This document shows, in pieces, positions 28,710-37,321 of a stretch of DNA of 48,201 nt (position 1 is the first letter of the stretch; every line of letters begins with the position of its first letter). The stretch covers positions 1 to 48,201 of the forward strand of contig NZ_VSTH01000172.1 of NCBI RefSeq assembly GCF_008123965.1, written 5' to 3'. The notes beneath the pieces were generated by a model, which was not told the origin of the DNA, ran no database searches, and worked only from the letters and a program-made list of their open reading frames with translations. Both the position numbers and the translations under genes were made by a program. The stretch comes from Bradyrhizobium hipponense (lineage in GTDB: Bacteria; Pseudomonadota; Alphaproteobacteria; Rhizobiales; Xanthobacteraceae).

Positions 28710-29708
28710 GTGTCTAGGAAAGTCCTGATCGTCATACCGGTGTTGAACGAGGCGTCCCACATCGAGACGGTTGTCCGTAACCTGGCGCGGGACAGTCTCC
28801 TCGAAGACCGCACAATAGTGGTTGCAGATGGTGGCAGCACGGATGGGACGCCTGACATTGTCCGCGCTCTCGCCAGCGAAATTGACGGCGTCAATCTGCT
28901 GCATAATCCCCAGCGGCTACAGAGCGCCGGCGTCAATCTGGCCGTCCAGGTCTACGGTACGGGTGCGCAGGCCCTGGTGCGGTGTGACGCCCATTGCGAA
29001 TATCCGGCTCATTATGTTTCGAGCCTCCTTAAGACCCTGGACGAGCGCAAAGCCGATTCGGTCGTGGTCCCCATGGACTCGCGTGGCGACGGCTGCCTAC
29101 AGAAAGCCGTCGCGTGGGTCTCGGACACGAAGGTCGGTTCAGGCGGATCGGCACATCGCGGCGGAACGCAAAGCGGCTTTGTCGACCACGGACATCATGC
29201 GGCCATGACCGTTGACGCGTTCCGCAGGGCGGGTGGTTACGACGAAACCTTCACTCATAATGAAGATGCAGAGTTTGACTGCAGGCTGCGTGCAATCGGC
29301 GGCCGGATATTTCTGGATTCGGACATCCGCCTTTCATATCGACCGCGATCAGGTTTCGTGAGCCTGGCGAAGCAATACTTCAACTATGGTCGCGGTCGAT
29401 CGAGAACCGTGAGACGGCATCCCGGATCGTTGCGATTGCGTCAGTTCCTAGTGCCCACTCATGTTGCACTCACGGTTTGCGCCATTCTGCTGTCTCCGTT
29501 GGCGCCAGCGTTGTTGGCATTGCCGGCGGCCTATCTGGCGATACTGGCACTGACCGCAGTGATGATTGCAGGAAAGCATCGCTCAATCTGCGGACTGCTC
29601 GCCTTGCCGGCCGCTGTCGTGATGCATTTCGCCTGGGCGCTGGGCTTTTTCTGGGGCATCCTGTCGATCCGCCAGACCACCTGGCAGATGACCCCTTCAG
29701 TTTCGTGA
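28710..29708 (+). CDS. ExoA-like glycosyltransferase family 2
   Basis: 332 residues. An N-terminal GT2 catalytic domain has IVIPVLNEASHIE, the nucleotide-binding VADGGSTDGT (residues 38-47), the metal-site region LVRCDAHCEYP (D93) and the acceptor/base segment GGYDETFTHNEDAEFDCRL (ED...). Three C-terminal helices follow (about 245-320) with a Q-x-x-x-W-like ending. This arrangement matches ExoA of rhizobial succinoglycan synthesis, which adds a beta-1,3-linked glucose to the lipid-linked repeat. The start is the GTG at 28710. Its last 12 bases overlap the convergent GT4 gene. The ExoA likeness is family-level; the actual linkage is not known. Confidence 0.86.
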   Translation: MSRKVLIVIPVLNEASHIETVVRNLARDSLLEDRTIVVADGGSTDGTPDIVRALASEIDGVNLLHNPQRLQSAGVNLAVQVYGTGAQALVRCDAHCEYPAHYVSSLLKTLDERKADSVVVPMDSRGDGCLQKAVAWVSDTKVGSGGSAHRGGTQSGFVDHGHHAAMTVDAFRRAGGYDETFTHNEDAEFDCRLRAIGGRIFLDSDIRLSYRPRSGFVSLAKQYFNYGRGRSRTVRRHPGSLRLRQFLVPTHVALTVCAILLSPLAPALLALPAAYLAILALTAVMIAGKHRSICGLLALPAAVVMHFAWALGFFWGILSIRQTTWQMTPSVS

Positions 29709-30893
29709 AGCCTCAAGAACCTGGGCGCTGGCATCTGCGCCCACACGCTGGCCCGCCTTCGCATAAGCGGACTCGGTCAGGCGTGCAATCGAGGTCCACG
29801 TCGGCACGGAGTCGCGGAGATCCAGCATTCCTTGACTCTTGGAGTTTCGATAATCAGGATCGCTGATCAAGCGCTCGAGCGACCGGGACAATGCGACGGG
29901 ATCATCTGGAGGAACGAGCGTCCCTTCTGCCTGATCGCTCAGCCATTCCGAAAACGTTCCAAGGTTCGACGCGACAATCGGACGTCCCGCTGCGATCGCC
30001 AGCATCAGCACACCTGACGCGTCGATATCACGGTACGGAAAAGCCAGGATGTCCGCGCGCGCGACCAGCGAAGTGACTTCATCTTCCGGAACGAAACGCA
30101 GGTCGAATTCGACATACTCTTCGAGCTGCAGATCCTTCACCATCGCAAACAGCGGCTCCATCGGCATTTCCGGCCAGCCCACGACCTTCACCACGCAACG
30201 CCTCCTGACTTCTTGAGGAAGCAGCGCAAGCGCGCGAAGCATGACGTCGACGCCCTTGTAGGGCTTTATCTTGCCGAATAGGAGTATTTGAACGCGCCCG
30301 CCCCCGGTCGAAGGCTCGTCGGCCGGTCGGGCGATATGATCCGTCAGCAATCCGTGCGCGATAACGGATATTTTCTCGTCCGGGATACCGACGCCCAATA
30401 GGCGATCGCGTGCAACGGTCGTATGAACGATAAGATGGTCGAAGCAATGCAGAATCTTGAGCGCGCCAATCCGCTGTATCCGCGAGCTCGGATTGTTGTT
30501 GAACGGATTCGAGTCATGAACGGTCAGCACAGTTGGCGCGACCTTTCTGAACTTGGGAACGAACTGGCTGTCAACGATCGCCAGAGGCGCCCACTGGAAA
30601 TGGATCACATCGGGCGGTGCTCTCCTGAAGCGCCTGATCAGCCGAGCCATTGATTCAGCGTGACTGAGACCCTTCAGTCCCAGCTGCACGTTGCGCGGAA
30701 GTTTCTTGAAAAAGCGCGACTGCATCCCAGGATAAAAATGCCGGTCAAGAAACCGCACTTCGTCGACGGACGGCTTCTGCCCAAGCTGGCGCCCGACAAT
30801 GCTGGCTGCATGCCCAATATCGGTCAATCCTTTGGCTAATTTAAGATCATACGGCCAGGTAAACAGTGACGGATCGATCAGAGCGATTTTCAT
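29697..30893 (-). CDS. Glycosyltransferase family 4 (ExoL-like)
   Basis: 398 residues with the two-lobe GT-B fold: an N-terminal acceptor lobe (VIHFQWAPLAI, VLTVHDSNPFN) and a C-terminal nucleotide-sugar lobe (ILLFGKIKPYKGVDVMLRAL, then AFPYRDIDASGVLMLAIAAGRPIVAS). The usual E-x7-E motif of retaining GT4 enzymes is replaced here by D...A (DASGVLMLA), a form seen in a subgroup of EPS transferases; the aspartate may serve instead. Cytoplasmic, no membrane helix. The ATG at 30893 is followed upstream by a divergent GT2 gene, so both may share a 110-base promoter. The sugar transferred is unknown. Confidence 0.82.
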   Translation of the reverse strand: MKIALIDPSLFTWPYDLKLAKGLTDIGHAASIVGRQLGQKPSVDEVRFLDRHFYPGMQSRFFKKLPRNVQLGLKGLSHAESMARLIRRFRRAPPDVIHFQWAPLAIVDSQFVPKFRKVAPTVLTVHDSNPFNNNPSSRIQRIGALKILHCFDHLIVHTTVARDRLLGVGIPDEKISVIAHGLLTDHIARPADEPSTGGGRVQILLFGKIKPYKGVDVMLRALALLPQEVRRRCVVKVVGWPEMPMEPLFAMVKDLQLEEYVEFDLRFVPEDEVTSLVARADILAFPYRDIDASGVLMLAIAAGRPIVASNLGTFSEWLSDQAEGTLVPPDDPVALSRSLERLISDPDYRNSKSQGMLDLRDSVPTWTSIARLTESAYAKAGQRVGADASAQVLEASRN

Positions 30894-31003
30894 GCGATTG
30901 TCTCACCAACCATGCTTTGCGGACCGTGAAATTACTTCTGGCTCATCAACGCATGGATTGATAGCCTTCGGGTGACACTGGCGGATTTCCTGAGCGACAC
31001 ACG

Positions 31004-32053
31004 TTGAAGATTAGCATCGTCATAACAGTCTACAATTACGAACGGTATGTCGGATTGGCAATCGACAGCGCGTTGAATCAGACGCGCCCAGCGGATGAAA
31101 TCGTTGTCGTCGACGATGGCTCCATCGACGGTTCCCGTCAGATTATCGCCGGGTATGGTGACAGGATTCGAGCCATATTTCAGGCAAATCAAGGCAACAT
31201 CGCAGCATTCGAAGTTGGGTATCGCGAAGCGACAGGCGATGTGCTGCTGTTCCTCGATGCGGACGATATCCTGATGCCGACAGCAGTGGAAAATGTCGTC
31301 GCACACTGGCGCGAGGGTCTCTCGAAAGTTCAATTCAATCTGGCACTCATCGACGGCGCTGGCACGCCTCTTGGACGCTCATTTTGTGCGTTTCCGACGT
31401 CGTACACGTCACAGGACGTGCATGCAGAATTTATCCGGTCGGGAACGTACATCTGGCCGGTCATGTCGGGAAACGCGTATTCCAGAGAGTTTCTTCGTCA
31501 GGTCATCCCTCTCAATCCGCCCGTCGGATACGATGGCGCTCTCAACTCGATTGCGCCTCTTTACGGGGACGTCGTCACGGTGCAGGCAACCTTGGGGCAA
31601 TATCGACTCCATGGTCGAAATATCAGCCGGAACGACGCGAAGGGCCGCGCGCAGCCCTTTCCCGATTTCCCTAGGCAAATCGGGTTTCGCGTTGCCGAGT
31701 TCGATATCCTGAAGGCGCATTGCGACAGGAAGTCGATACATGTGCAATCGGCAAGGCCAATCGATAACGAGATCGTCTTTATCAACTATCGCCTGGCGTC
31801 GCGTAAATTGGGACTGAGGTATGTCAGCGAGGATGCGGACACGTCGAGCTCGCTTCTGCGTCGTGGCATATGGCTGGCCCTGACCGAGACGACACAATGG
31901 CGGACCGCCGCCTCTCATATCGTCTGGTTCACTGCGTTATTCTTGAGTCCATCGTGGCTTGCATACCGGCTGATCATGCTCCGGTTCAACAGAGCAGAAC
32001 TCCTGAGGCCGCTCCTGAGGTTCGGCAGCGTTATCCGACGCACGCACGCCTGA
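31004..32053 (+). CDS. Glycosyltransferase family 2
   Basis: 349 residues. The GT2 domain starts MKISIVITVYNYERYVGLAIDSALNQT, has VVVDDGSIDGS for nucleotide binding and LLFLDADDIL as the DXD site. The C-terminal 130 residues include one or two weak hydrophobic segments. It is clearly related to the GT2 at 46322-47422 (shared NYxxYVGxAIxSAL, QANxGxxxxxxxGxRxxxGDV, GNAYxRxFxxxV and YRxHGxN blocks), so the two arose by duplication. The start is TTG at 31004, seven bases after a GAG-containing stretch. It probably adds one sugar of the repeat unit. Confidence 0.84.
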   Translation: MKISIVITVYNYERYVGLAIDSALNQTRPADEIVVVDDGSIDGSRQIIAGYGDRIRAIFQANQGNIAAFEVGYREATGDVLLFLDADDILMPTAVENVVAHWREGLSKVQFNLALIDGAGTPLGRSFCAFPTSYTSQDVHAEFIRSGTYIWPVMSGNAYSREFLRQVIPLNPPVGYDGALNSIAPLYGDVVTVQATLGQYRLHGRNISRNDAKGRAQPFPDFPRQIGFRVAEFDILKAHCDRKSIHVQSARPIDNEIVFINYRLASRKLGLRYVSEDADTSSSLLRRGIWLALTETTQWRTAASHIVWFTALFLSPSWLAYRLIMLRFNRAELLRPLLRFGSVIRRTHA

Positions 32054-32114
32054 ATGCGCGATGGCGCAAAGGCAACCCGCCTCGTCAGACCCTCATCGCG
32101 CGCCTAGGCATCAA

Positions 32115-32933
32115 TCACAGGCTTTCGATCCTGCGAATTGTCTCCGGCATTGGCCCGTAAAGACTGGTTACGCCGGCAAGGCGGACGCGAATCCGCCTGT
32201 CGGACTGGCGAAGGCGAATATTTTCCGACAAGCGCAGAACATATTCCTTCGATTTCCACGCAAACCACGCCGCCCTGTCGAGCGCAGTAGGCTCACGGAC
32301 CGTCTCGGCCGCTTTTGCAATCGACGATGGCAGCGTCAGCTCAAGGCACGGAAATGGAAACAAGCCATAGTTGTACAGCCCATTTGCCCAGAAGCGATCC
32401 ATCTCCCAGTCGACTGGCCGATGGATCGTCGCCACGCTGTCGATGAATCGACGCGCTGCGCGGCTGGAGATCAGATAGGCCTGCGTTCCCATTGGCGCGC
32501 GCTCAAACCGCACCAATTCCCGCTGATCCAGCCAAGCTACGTGCTTGCACGGCGCCATGTGTCGCCCATACAGCCGCAGATAACCGATGTCGGCAGCCTT
32601 GCAGATATCCGGAAGCGATCGAAAGCTGAATCCGGCGTCGAGAACAACATCGTCTTCCACCACAAGTGTCCATGAATCGTCGGTGTCTGATGCCGCCAGT
32701 TGCGCCATGATGCTCATATGGCTCGCTGCGCAGCCGATCTCGGCTCGTGAAAGGCCCCTGCCCCAAAAGCGGATGGCCCGCGCTTCATCATATTGCGGGA
32801 GCCCCTTGGCTGGCACACGCAGGGCATCAAAGAAGGTCCACGGAATACCAAGTGAGTCAAGATTTGCACTCGCGCGCTCGCGGCGCTGGGAACCGGCCAA
32901 ACTAATCGCCACAACTCTGAGATTGCTGCCCAT
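32115..32933 (-). CDS. Glycosyltransferase family 25 (LPS-type)
   Basis: 272 residues. VVAISLAGSQRRERASANLDSLGIPWTFFDAL is the typical opening of family 25, followed by the conserved GCAASHMSIMAQL and the acidic metal motif VVEDDVVL (EDD). GT25 enzymes add galactose or related sugars to lipopolysaccharide or polysaccharide cores. Single cytoplasmic domain, no signal peptide. It is convergent with the GT2 at 31004-32053 (61-base gap) and divergent from the GH16-like protein at 33210. The donor sugar is not established. Confidence 0.85.
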   Translation of the reverse strand: MGSNLRVVAISLAGSQRRERASANLDSLGIPWTFFDALRVPAKGLPQYDEARAIRFWGRGLSRAEIGCAASHMSIMAQLAASDTDDSWTLVVEDDVVLDAGFSFRSLPDICKAADIGYLRLYGRHMAPCKHVAWLDQRELVRFERAPMGTQAYLISSRAARRFIDSVATIHRPVDWEMDRFWANGLYNYGLFPFPCLELTLPSSIAKAAETVREPTALDRAAWFAWKSKEYVLRLSENIRLRQSDRRIRVRLAGVTSLYGPMPETIRRIESL

Positions 32934-33209
32934 TGATTAGTCAGTCCTGCGCTGTCAACTTGGAATCGCATTGCATATGATCTCGAAAGGATTAGCGCGA
33001 ACTTGTCTCTGCTGACAAGGAGGAGGCAAGCGCCCAGGGCTGCCATGCTCGCGACGATGTTTCACATTGTTATCCCCGTCAGCACGACATCTGCGGCTAT
33101 ACATTAGAATGGTCCGAATTCGGACGCCTTGGTGCGAACCGCAGGTTCCTCACTTGCGAGTGAATGTGTACGCCGCGAAAATCATGACGGTCAGGCAAGA
33201 GAGGCGTGG

Positions 33210-34877
33210 ATGCCATCAAAGCGTCGAATCAACGGCACCATGGCAGCACTGTTCGTCGCGTCGTTGTTTGTTGCTGGCTCAGCACTTTATCTAGGCCTGA
33301 GCAACGATGGTGTGCGACAGCGCCTGCGAACCTTCACGCCCTTCAAGCAAAGCAGCCAGATCGTCGGTGGCGCCGTCGTCGGCCAGAATGGCAGTGGGTT
33401 CTATGCGGGCTATACGCTGTCCTGGGGTGACGATTTCGACACCCTCGATATCATTGGTCCGGCAAACCCTCGCGGCAAGTTCTTCCCGACTGGCGCCTAT
33501 CATCCAGGCATCCGCGGCAATACCACGTCGCTAGGGACAGCCTTTGATGCCGACCCGCTAGCGACAGGTTACAAAGACCGTAACCGCGGCGTCGCGGTCG
33601 GTTTCGACAACATGTCGGTTTCCAGTTCGGTGTTGCGGCTCGGGGCGCGCAAGGCAACAGTGCGCGAGCAGGCATTCCTTACACCGACCGACCGGTCCAT
33701 CAACGGAGGCGTCCGCCCGCACCTCTCCGCAATGATTCATACCGCCGGGGCATTTGCATACTACCCGACCACCAACGCCGTCATCATCGAGATACGTGCC
33801 CGGTTCAGCTCCAGGCTTACAAATCCGGCTGGCTTTCATCCAGCATTCTGGACCTACTCCGTCACACCCGTGCTCAATCCAACCGGCAACGAGTGGGATC
33901 TGGAGTGCAACTCTCAAGGGATGCACTTCAGCAATATCGTCCACACGTCGGGGGCAATCTCGACCGACAACAGCGCCGGACCGTTCGACTATATGGACGA
34001 TACGTTCTACGTCTTCAGCTTCGTCTTTCGAAACGGCGGAAGCACCCAGCTCTACGTCGATGGTGCCCTTCGGTCCCAGTTTGTTGGCGTGGACTCCAAT
34101 ACCAAGAATATGCCCTCATTTGTGCTGCTGACGTCACACATATTCAATAATACGTTCGCGGGCGAGGCGTATGACGCCGCGGCGTGGGCCGGCGCGGCGA
34201 CCGCCTATCTCGACGTGGACTGGATCCGCGGCTGGCGGACGGCAGGCGTCGCGCATTGGAAGCCGCTGGTTTCCGTCGAAGGCCTTAATGTCGATTATGA
34301 CGGCAACGGCAAGGTCGTGCTCCCGAGCGCCCAGGCCCTCTGGGGTGATGCAAGCGTCACCGAATTCGTCCAGGTCGTCCCGTACGACAGCTCCGAACCA
34401 GGCATGGCGGAGCAGACGACGTTTACGCAATTCCCGGCAGGAATTTCGTACGACGCGGCCTCGCGCACGATCAGGGCGGACTTCACCGCCGGCACGGGCA
34501 ATGCCGGGCGGTCTCACGTGGTCGTCTATGGCTACAAGCCTGATGGCTCGACGATGGAACCCCTGCGACTTTCCATTAATCGCGGCCCACGAATGACGAC
34601 CGGCCCCCTTTCGGCCGCCGTGGGCGACCGCTACCGCCACGATATCTATGGGGAGTGCGACGCCGGCGTCATGATGCCGAAGATCCTGTCCGTCAAAGGA
34701 CTACCGCAGGGTCTCTCCTTTGACGCTTCCACCGGACTCATCATCGGCGCACCAACGGCAACAGGGGTCAGCCCCCTGACAATCTCCTGCACAAACAACG
34801 CGGGCCAGACAACAACGAGGGCGACCACATTCACCGTCGACGCGCACGATCCGGCGGGCCGCTTGGACGGAAGATGA
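33210..34877 (+). CDS. Exported GH16-like jelly-roll protein with putative Ig domain
   Basis: 555 residues from ATG 33210 (AGAGGCGTGG upstream). The frame is open from 33129. A hydrophobic helix at residues 10-30 serves as signal anchor. Residues about 70-350 form a GH16-type concanavalin-A fold: LSWGDDFDTLD at the front, GFHPAFWTYS in the middle, and E228-W-D230-L-E232 at the catalytic position, which is the E-x-D-x-E variant of the family motif; AYLDVDWIRGW closes the domain. The C-terminal 200 residues include an Ig-like segment (LPQGLSFDASTGLIIGAPT, the putative-Ig/cadherin pattern). The overall similarity to classic GH16 enzymes is weak, so activity is likely but not certain. It is convergent with the pyruvyltransferase (10-base gap). 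Confidence 0.65.
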   Translation: MPSKRRINGTMAALFVASLFVAGSALYLGLSNDGVRQRLRTFTPFKQSSQIVGGAVVGQNGSGFYAGYTLSWGDDFDTLDIIGPANPRGKFFPTGAYHPGIRGNTTSLGTAFDADPLATGYKDRNRGVAVGFDNMSVSSSVLRLGARKATVREQAFLTPTDRSINGGVRPHLSAMIHTAGAFAYYPTTNAVIIEIRARFSSRLTNPAGFHPAFWTYSVTPVLNPTGNEWDLECNSQGMHFSNIVHTSGAISTDNSAGPFDYMDDTFYVFSFVFRNGGSTQLYVDGALRSQFVGVDSNTKNMPSFVLLTSHIFNNTFAGEAYDAAAWAGAATAYLDVDWIRGWRTAGVAHWKPLVSVEGLNVDYDGNGKVVLPSAQALWGDASVTEFVQVVPYDSSEPGMAEQTTFTQFPAGISYDAASRTIRADFTAGTGNAGRSHVVVYGYKPDGSTMEPLRLSINRGPRMTTGPLSAAVGDRYRHDIYGECDAGVMMPKILSVKGLPQGLSFDASTGLIIGAPTATGVSPLTISCTNNAGQTTTRATTFTVDAHDPAGRLDGR

Positions 34878-34887
34878 TGCTCGACCG

Positions 34888-36018
34888 TCATCCTTGATTC
34901 GGCGACGCCGGAGCGCCTTTGCATATATCCAGAAAGGTTGCCACCGCCTCGTCCACACTCGTGCTCAATGGTCGGCCCAACTTCTCGAAGGGCTTGCTCC
35001 AGGCGTCGACAAAGGTGCTGATCTTTCCATAATTGTTGTCAAGGACCGAGTGCGGGACATTTAACAACACGCAAAATATGTGCGTGTGAAGCCGGTCCGT
35101 GATCACATAGGCCGACGATCCAACCTGCTTCATTCCACGCGCTACACGGTTCGACGCCAAAAGGTGAAACCATCGAATGCGCGCGTCGAGCTCGGATGGC
35201 ATCCTGCCTTTGAACGCGAGAAGGGACGTCTCAAGCAGCGCCTTGAGAAACAACCACTTTCCCAAGCCGCGCTGTTCCGTCAACCAGTCCTCGACAACTG
35301 CAAAGTTCGGAAGCGGACGAGAACGCGGCCGCTCTACCTTCTCGTGATCGGTTCGAAGCAACAGCAATAACTCCCTCGTTATTGCCGCTCGCGAGCTCTG
35401 CGGCCCCAGGCAAAATGCCATGTCCGGACAGAGATCGACGGGCGCCGTGAATTCCTCTCTGGCGACCTTCAAACTTTGCACGTCGCGAACCAGAATCAGG
35501 AACTTTTTGTGAGCGTTGATGATGTCCGCGGCGCGCTGGAGGCTTGCCTTCGAGGAGAAGTGTATGGTTTGCGGCAACTGGATGATCTGGCGGTCGGGAA
35601 ACTCCGATAGAAGCCTGAGACGAAACTCCTGATGACTTGGCCACAGGTCACCGAAATTGCCGCCGCCATGGATGAGGATAGGTCCGGCAGGAACCGCTCT
35701 TTCAAAATCCTCCTTTGCCCAGGTGTCGTAGGTACACACGTAGGACGGCGCTCTTCCCAGCTTCTTTTGCAGATAGGTCTCTTCACCCAACCATATGGCG
35801 CTGTCTCCCACATTTGGATGGTTCGGGAAGTCAACCAGCGCAAAGTCGTCGACGCCTTCCAGATAAGGCCCGATGACCCTGTCGATCTCACTCTGCAATT
35901 CCGTGATGAGGGTACGAGAACCCTTCATGGGATTTTCGGCCATCGTCCTGAACTCTTCGGTGCCGCCGGTCGCATCACAGCATCGAACGGCTTCTGATGC
36001 ATTACCCAAAATTCGCAT
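34888..36018 (-). CDS. Polysaccharide pyruvyltransferase (ExoV/EpsO-like)
   Basis: 376 residues. VDFPNHPNVGDSAIWLGE near the N terminus, LIHGGGNFGDLWPSHQEF in the middle and AYVITDRLHTHIFCVLLNVPHSVLDNNYGKI near the C terminus are the three conserved blocks of PS_pyruv_trans proteins. These transfer pyruvate from phosphoenolpyruvate to form a cyclic ketal on the terminal sugar of an EPS side chain, adding negative charge. The first residues are uncertain: ATG 36018 or ATG 35943, which begins nearer the family core; neither ribosome site is strong. The activity implies a pyruvylated polysaccharide, which can be tested chemically. Confidence 0.85.
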   Translation of the reverse strand: MRILGNASEAVRCCDATGGTEEFRTMAENPMKGSRTLITELQSEIDRVIGPYLEGVDDFALVDFPNHPNVGDSAIWLGEETYLQKKLGRAPSYVCTYDTWAKEDFERAVPAGPILIHGGGNFGDLWPSHQEFRLRLLSEFPDRQIIQLPQTIHFSSKASLQRAADIINAHKKFLILVRDVQSLKVAREEFTAPVDLCPDMAFCLGPQSSRAAITRELLLLLRTDHEKVERPRSRPLPNFAVVEDWLTEQRGLGKWLFLKALLETSLLAFKGRMPSELDARIRWFHLLASNRVARGMKQVGSSAYVITDRLHTHIFCVLLNVPHSVLDNNYGKISTFVDAWSKPFEKLGRPLSTSVDEAVATFLDICKGAPASPNQG

Positions 36019-36435
36019 TCGACAAATCCACTTCCGCGTTCCGCGAGGTATTTGCTACAGCATCTGCGTGCTGCCAGCGAGAGTGCCGGACAGTTTGCGG
36101 TGCCGGGCTCCTGCGTCAGGCATCAGATTCGATCTTTCGCGCTCAGCCGGCTTCTGCCTCAATCACCCTCTCGCGTCCCCTGGCGTCCCTCGCCGGCGCG
36201 GAACAGATCAGATTCCAGAGAACGGAATAGATCCGCTTAGCAGCCACAGGCAGTGTCGGCAACGCTCCCGATTACCGACAGCACCGCACATATTCATGAC
36301 AAAAATCGAATCTATTGAAGTCTTAAGGCAGGCAAATGTGTTCATCGCAACGAACATAGGCAACGAACCTACCCGGAGTGCCGCTTCTTGCAGCAAGCGG
36401 CACCCGGATGCGTTAGCGAGCTCGGAGTCAACCGC
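36019..36435. other. Divergent intergenic region, nothing recognised
   Basis: A 417-base gap between the pyruvyltransferase (leftward) and the FkbM-like gene (rightward). Overlapping short frames have no family features. It presumably holds both promoters. GCTCGGAGTC just before 36436 contains GGAG for the FkbM start. Confidence 0.45.
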
Positions 36436-37236
36436 ATGATTGGTTTGTTGAAGGACTATGTGAAGTCACGCCTGCTCGATAACGACCTTATGATATCCGG
36501 CACCTCAAAGGAGGAGGAGCTCAGGGAGTACTTCCGGGACCTCTTCCCTGTGGCAACGGACAAGAAATTGATTCGACTGGGCGGACCGGCTGATGGTGGC
36601 TATCTGGTTCCGGACGACCTGGATGGATGCGTCGGTTGCTTTTCGCCGGGCGTTTACAACGTCTCTGATTTCGAGCTCGGGCTCGCCAGACGCGGCATAC
36701 CGTGTTTCCTGGCTGACTTCTCAGTGGATGCACCCGCGATCCAGAATGATCTGCTGGATTTCGAAAAGAAATTCCTCGGGAACGAAAACAACGCCAAGTT
36801 CATGACTTTAGAGAACTGGATGTCGAGAAAGGGCCCTCAGACCGGCGACCTCATTCTCCAGATGGATATTGAGGGCGGCGAATACGAGGTTCTCATCGAG
36901 ACGAACTCAGAGTACCTGAACCGCTTCAGGATCATGATTATCGAGTTCCATTCCTTGGACAGACTTCTCAATCCCATCGGTCTCAAACTCATCGGAGCCG
37001 TTTTCAAGAAGATCACCAAGCACTTCGACGTCGTACACATCCATCCAAATAATTACTTCAAACCGATCGAATACAGGGACTTCAAGGTCCCCCCGATCAT
37101 GGAATTCTCGTTCTTGCGCAAGGATCGCGTTTCTCGTCGGGCGCCTGCGAGAAGGTTTCCTCACGACCTCGACCGGAGAAACGTCGCAAACAGAGACGAC
37201 GTCGCGCTGCCGAACTGCTGGTTCACCCCGGAGTGA
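36436..37236 (+). CDS. FkbM-like SAM-dependent methyltransferase
   Basis: 266 residues from ATG 36436 (GGAG about 11 bases upstream; an earlier in-frame start at 36388 adds 16 residues). IRLGGPADGGYLVPDDL, DLILQMDIEGGEYEVL and MIIEFHSLDRLL are the FkbM-type signatures, shared in the same order with the protein at 3709-4455. It lies within the EPS locus, so O-methylation of a sugar in the repeat unit is a reasonable role; Bradyrhizobium EPS is known to contain 4-O-methylgalactose, but a link to this gene is inference. It ends before a strong hairpin at 37267-37294 facing the gmd/fcl operon. Confidence 0.8.
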   Translation: MIGLLKDYVKSRLLDNDLMISGTSKEEELREYFRDLFPVATDKKLIRLGGPADGGYLVPDDLDGCVGCFSPGVYNVSDFELGLARRGIPCFLADFSVDAPAIQNDLLDFEKKFLGNENNAKFMTLENWMSRKGPQTGDLILQMDIEGGEYEVLIETNSEYLNRFRIMIIEFHSLDRLLNPIGLKLIGAVFKKITKHFDVVHIHPNNYFKPIEYRDFKVPPIMEFSFLRKDRVSRRAPARRFPHDLDRRNVANRDDVALPNCWFTPE

Positions 37237-37266
37237 TCGCCCCGATGCAATCGCGCCAACTGCCGT

Positions 37267-37294
37267 CAACGGTCGCGCGCTCACGCGACCGTTG
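37267..37294. terminator. Strong hairpin between convergent transcription units
   Basis: A perfect 11-base GC-rich stem (CAACGGTCGCG at 37267-37277, CGCGACCGTTG at 37284-37294) with a 6-base loop, placed between the FkbM-like gene and the end of fcl. It can fold on both strands. There is no clear U-tract, so it may work as a barrier or RNA-stability element. Confidence 0.55.
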
Positions 37295-37321
37295 GCCCGC
37301 ACAACAAAGCGGTAGCGTTCC

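Noticed and set aside
32054..32114. GCGCGATG ... CATCGCGC inverted repeat as a terminator
   Set aside because: The 30-base loop and absence of a T-run make it a weak structure that could be chance in GC-rich DNA.
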